Shown here piece by piece: positions 62,070-64,000 of a DNA stretch of 64,000 nt. Made by a program: the position numbers and the translations under genes. The first letter of the stretch is position 1, and every line of letters begins with the position of its first letter. Source of the stretch: Kribbella catacumbae DSM 19601 (GTDB lineage: Bacteria > Actinomycetota > Actinomycetes > Propionibacteriales > Kribbellaceae); assembly GCF_000372465.1 (NCBI RefSeq), contig NZ_AQUZ01000003.1:1-64000 (forward strand), read 5' to 3'. The notes beneath the pieces are model-generated. The model was not told the DNA's origin. It was given only the letters and a program-made list of their open reading frames with translations, and ran no database searches.

Positions 62070-64000
62070 TTGAAACGACTGACATCAGCAGGGGCGGTGG
62101 CCATCGTCGCAGCTGCGGGATTGGCGATGTCGCCCGCAGGAGCCGCCAACCGTACGGCCCCGCTCCCGGCATCCGGCTTCAACCAGCCGGCCGCCGTCCA
62201 GGCCGAACAGGCGCTGACCGCGCAGACGGCCGCAGCTCTCGGACTGGCCGGCGGTGAGGTGCTCAAGGTCCGCGACGTCGTCAAGGATGCCGACGGCACC
62301 GAGCACGTCCGGTACGACCGCACCTACAACGGTCTGAAGGTGGTCGGTGGCGACCTGATCGTGGAGCGCAAGAGCAACGCGATCAAGGGTGTCATCTACA
62401 ACCGCGGTGCCAAGAAGGTCGGGGTCGCTTCGACCAAGCCGACGCTGTCGCAGGCCGCCGCGCTGGCCAAGGGATCGAAGGCGGCTGACTTCAAGGCCAC
62501 CAGCAACAAGGGGACGCTGGTCGTCTTCGCCGCCACCGGCAAGCCGGTGCTGGCCTACGAGGTCGTCACGTCGGGCGTCAAGGCCGACCAGACGCCGTCC
62601 GTGCTGCACTCGTTCATCGACGCCAAGTCCGGCGCCGTCCTCGCCCAGGACGACGAGATCAAGACCGGTACCGGCAACTCGATGTACTCCGGCCAGGTCA
62701 GCATCGGGACCTCCGGCAGCTTCTCGATGTCGGACCCGAGCCGCGGCGGTAACAACACCACCGATCTGAACGGTGCGACCTCCGGTACCGGAACGATCTT
62801 CACCGACCCCGACGACACCTGGGGCAGCGGCACCACGGCGAACCGCCAGACCGCCGGCGTCGACGCGCACTTCGGTTCGCAGCTGACCTGGGACTACTAC
62901 AAGAACGTCCACGGCCGCAACGGCATCTTCAACAACGGCCAGGGTGCGCGGTCCCGCGTGCACTACGGCAACGCGTACGTGAACGCGTTCTGGGACGGCA
63001 CCCAGATGACGTACGGCGACGGCGCGAGCAACCAGCGGCCGCTGACCTCGATCGACGTGGCCGGCCACGAGATGAGCCACGGTGTCACCGAGGCGACCGC
63101 GAACCTGAACTACTTCGGCGACGCGGGCGGCCTGAACGAGTCCACCTCGGACATCTTCGGTACCGCGGTCGAGTTCTCCGCGAACAACGCCTCCGACCCG
63201 GGTGACTACCTGATCGGCGAGAAGATCAACATCAACGGCAACGGCACGCCGCTGCGCTACATGGACAAGCCGTCGAAGGACAGCCGCAGCGTTGACTGCT
63301 GGTCGACCAGCACCGGTGGGATGGACCCGCACTACTCCTCCGGCCCGCTGAACCACTGGTTCTACCTGGCCTCCGAGGGCACTGGCAGCAAGGTGATCGG
63401 CGGTGTGACCCACAGCAGCACCGCCTGCGACGGCACCACCATCGTCGCCGTCGGCCGCGACGTGGCCGCCAAGGTCTGGTACCAGACGCTGGCCACCAAG
63501 CTGACCTCCGGCAGCACCTACAAGGACGCCCGCGAAGGGGCGATCACCGTCGCCAAGACGCTGTACGGCAACAACTCGGCCCAGTGCCTCGGCATCCAGG
63601 CCGCGTTCAACGGCATCAGCGTTCCGGCCGGCGCCGCCACCTGTGGTGGCACTGTCCCGCCGACCGGTAGCGAGCGCCTGCTGAACATCGGCTTTGAGTC
63701 CGGTGCGGTCAACTGGACCGGTACTGCTGGTGTCGTCACCAACAGCGCCTCCAAGCCGGCTCGTAGCGGCAGCTGGAAGGCGTGGCTCGGTGGCAAGGGC
63801 GTCACCGCCACGGCGAACGTCGGCCAGTCCGTCGCGATCCCGGCCGGCGCCACCACCGCGCAACTGTCGTTCTGGCTCCGGATCGACACCAACGAGACCA
63901 CCACCTCGACGGTGTACGACCGGCTCCGGGTGCAGATCGTGGATGGCTCGACCACGACCACCCTGGCGACGTACTCCAACCTCAACAAGAACACGACCTA
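62070..64000 (+). CDS. Secreted M4-family (thermolysin-like) metallopeptidase, runs off the window
   Basis: At least 643 residues. TTG 62070 (AGGAG 8 bp upstream) starts a Sec signal peptide (KRLTSAGAVAIVAAAGLAMSPAGA, to about 26). An FTP/PepSY-type propeptide follows to about 200, with VRYDRTYNGLKVVGGDLIVE. The mature catalytic domain has the zinc motif GHEMSH (H333-E334-x-x-H337) with third ligand E357 in GLNESTSDIFG. After about 530 a linker leads into a C-terminal beta-sandwich (LLNIGFESGAVNW...), a typical accessory domain. The stop codon lies beyond 64000. Exported general protease activated by propeptide removal. Confidence 0.93.
   Translation, partial: MKRLTSAGAVAIVAAAGLAMSPAGAANRTAPLPASGFNQPAAVQAEQALTAQTAAALGLAGGEVLKVRDVVKDADGTEHVRYDRTYNGLKVVGGDLIVERKSNAIKGVIYNRGAKKVGVASTKPTLSQAAALAKGSKAADFKATSNKGTLVVFAATGKPVLAYEVVTSGVKADQTPSVLHSFIDAKSGAVLAQDDEIKTGTGNSMYSGQVSIGTSGSFSMSDPSRGGNNTTDLNGATSGTGTIFTDPDDTWGSGTTANRQTAGVDAHFGSQLTWDYYKNVHGRNGIFNNGQGARSRVHYGNAYVNAFWDGTQMTYGDGASNQRPLTSIDVAGHEMSHGVTEATANLNYFGDAGGLNESTSDIFGTAVEFSANNASDPGDYLIGEKININGNGTPLRYMDKPSKDSRSVDCWSTSTGGMDPHYSSGPLNHWFYLASEGTGSKVIGGVTHSSTACDGTTIVAVGRDVAAKVWYQTLATKLTSGSTYKDAREGAITVAKTLYGNNSAQCLGIQAAFNGISVPAGAATCGGTVPPTGSERLLNIGFESGAVNWTGTAGVVTNSASKPARSGSWKAWLGGKGVTATANVGQSVAIPAGATTAQLSFWLRIDTNETTTSTVYDRLRVQIVDGSTTTTLATYSNLNKNTT

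Noticed and set aside
62085..63863. A 592-codon open frame on the minus strand
   Set aside because: It is the antisense shadow of the M4 peptidase, whose signal peptide, HExxH and third ligand are all readable on the plus strand.

Overview
The window looks like chromosomal DNA of a high-GC actinomycete. GTG starts are common, genes are short-spaced or overlapping, and a mycothiol S-conjugate amidase sits beside a DUF4307 membrane protein, as in mycothiol-making Actinobacteria. The habit of writing Val-Leu as GTA-CTG, often inside GCAGTACTG, makes me think of Kribbella or a close relative; that placement is inference from sequence style and was not searched. No rRNA, tRNA, integrase, transposase or CRISPR array was recognised.

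Layout. 1-977 is non-coding wreckage: a degraded HNH/DUF222-like C-terminus, a tandem duplication and a 9-bp repeat. 978-16616 is a mosaic of single genes: PLD-family enzyme, phosphotransferase, a CPH-type copper P-type ATPase behind a CsoR-like site, arginase-fold enzyme, class IV aminotransferase, epoxide-hydrolase-like enzyme, SRPBCC/ArsR pair, DinB protein, a 568-residue putative metalloprotease, methyltransferase, msrA and a MocR regulator divergent from a YczE-type membrane protein. 17493-20348 is an MMPL exporter divergent from its likely TetR repressor across two tandem operators. 22592-26448 is metB-glmL-AI-2E transporter. 26520-28675 is a MarR/DHA2-MFS operon. 30673-33202 is a daunorubicin-type ABC exporter.

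33195-37373 is a coherent glycerol/dihydroxyacetone locus: dhaL and an aquaglyceroporin on one strand, an IclR regulator and a DhaK-DhaL fusion on the other, with the same 15-bp palindrome TTCGACATTATCGAA in front of both arms. Two tandem HExxH paralogues follow, then a threonine ammonia-lyase and a sugar ABC importer lacking its ATPase, then a second MarR/DHA2-MFS pair. 46908-48667 holds a frameshifted zeta-type toxin, its small upstream partner and an MFS remnant. 48731-52371 is a conserved actinobacterial block: greA, DUF4307, mca and a CopD-domain protein.

The main accessory feature is a compact defence-type island at about 52546-60025. It begins inside codon 55 of a DUF255/thioredoxin-domain gene, whose 5' end is stranded at 52382-52545. 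It ends inside a full-length DUF255 gene at 59866-61842, whose first ~160 bp look foreign and appear to have been supplied by the element, restoring the broken gene. The island carries an 801-residue protein that I read as a pPIWI_RE-type prokaryotic Piwi protein without its usual partner genes, an AbiEi/AbiEii toxin-antitoxin pair, a decayed vapBC, a truncated coiled-coil protein and phage-like small genes. The window ends inside a secreted M4 (thermolysin-family) metallopeptidase.
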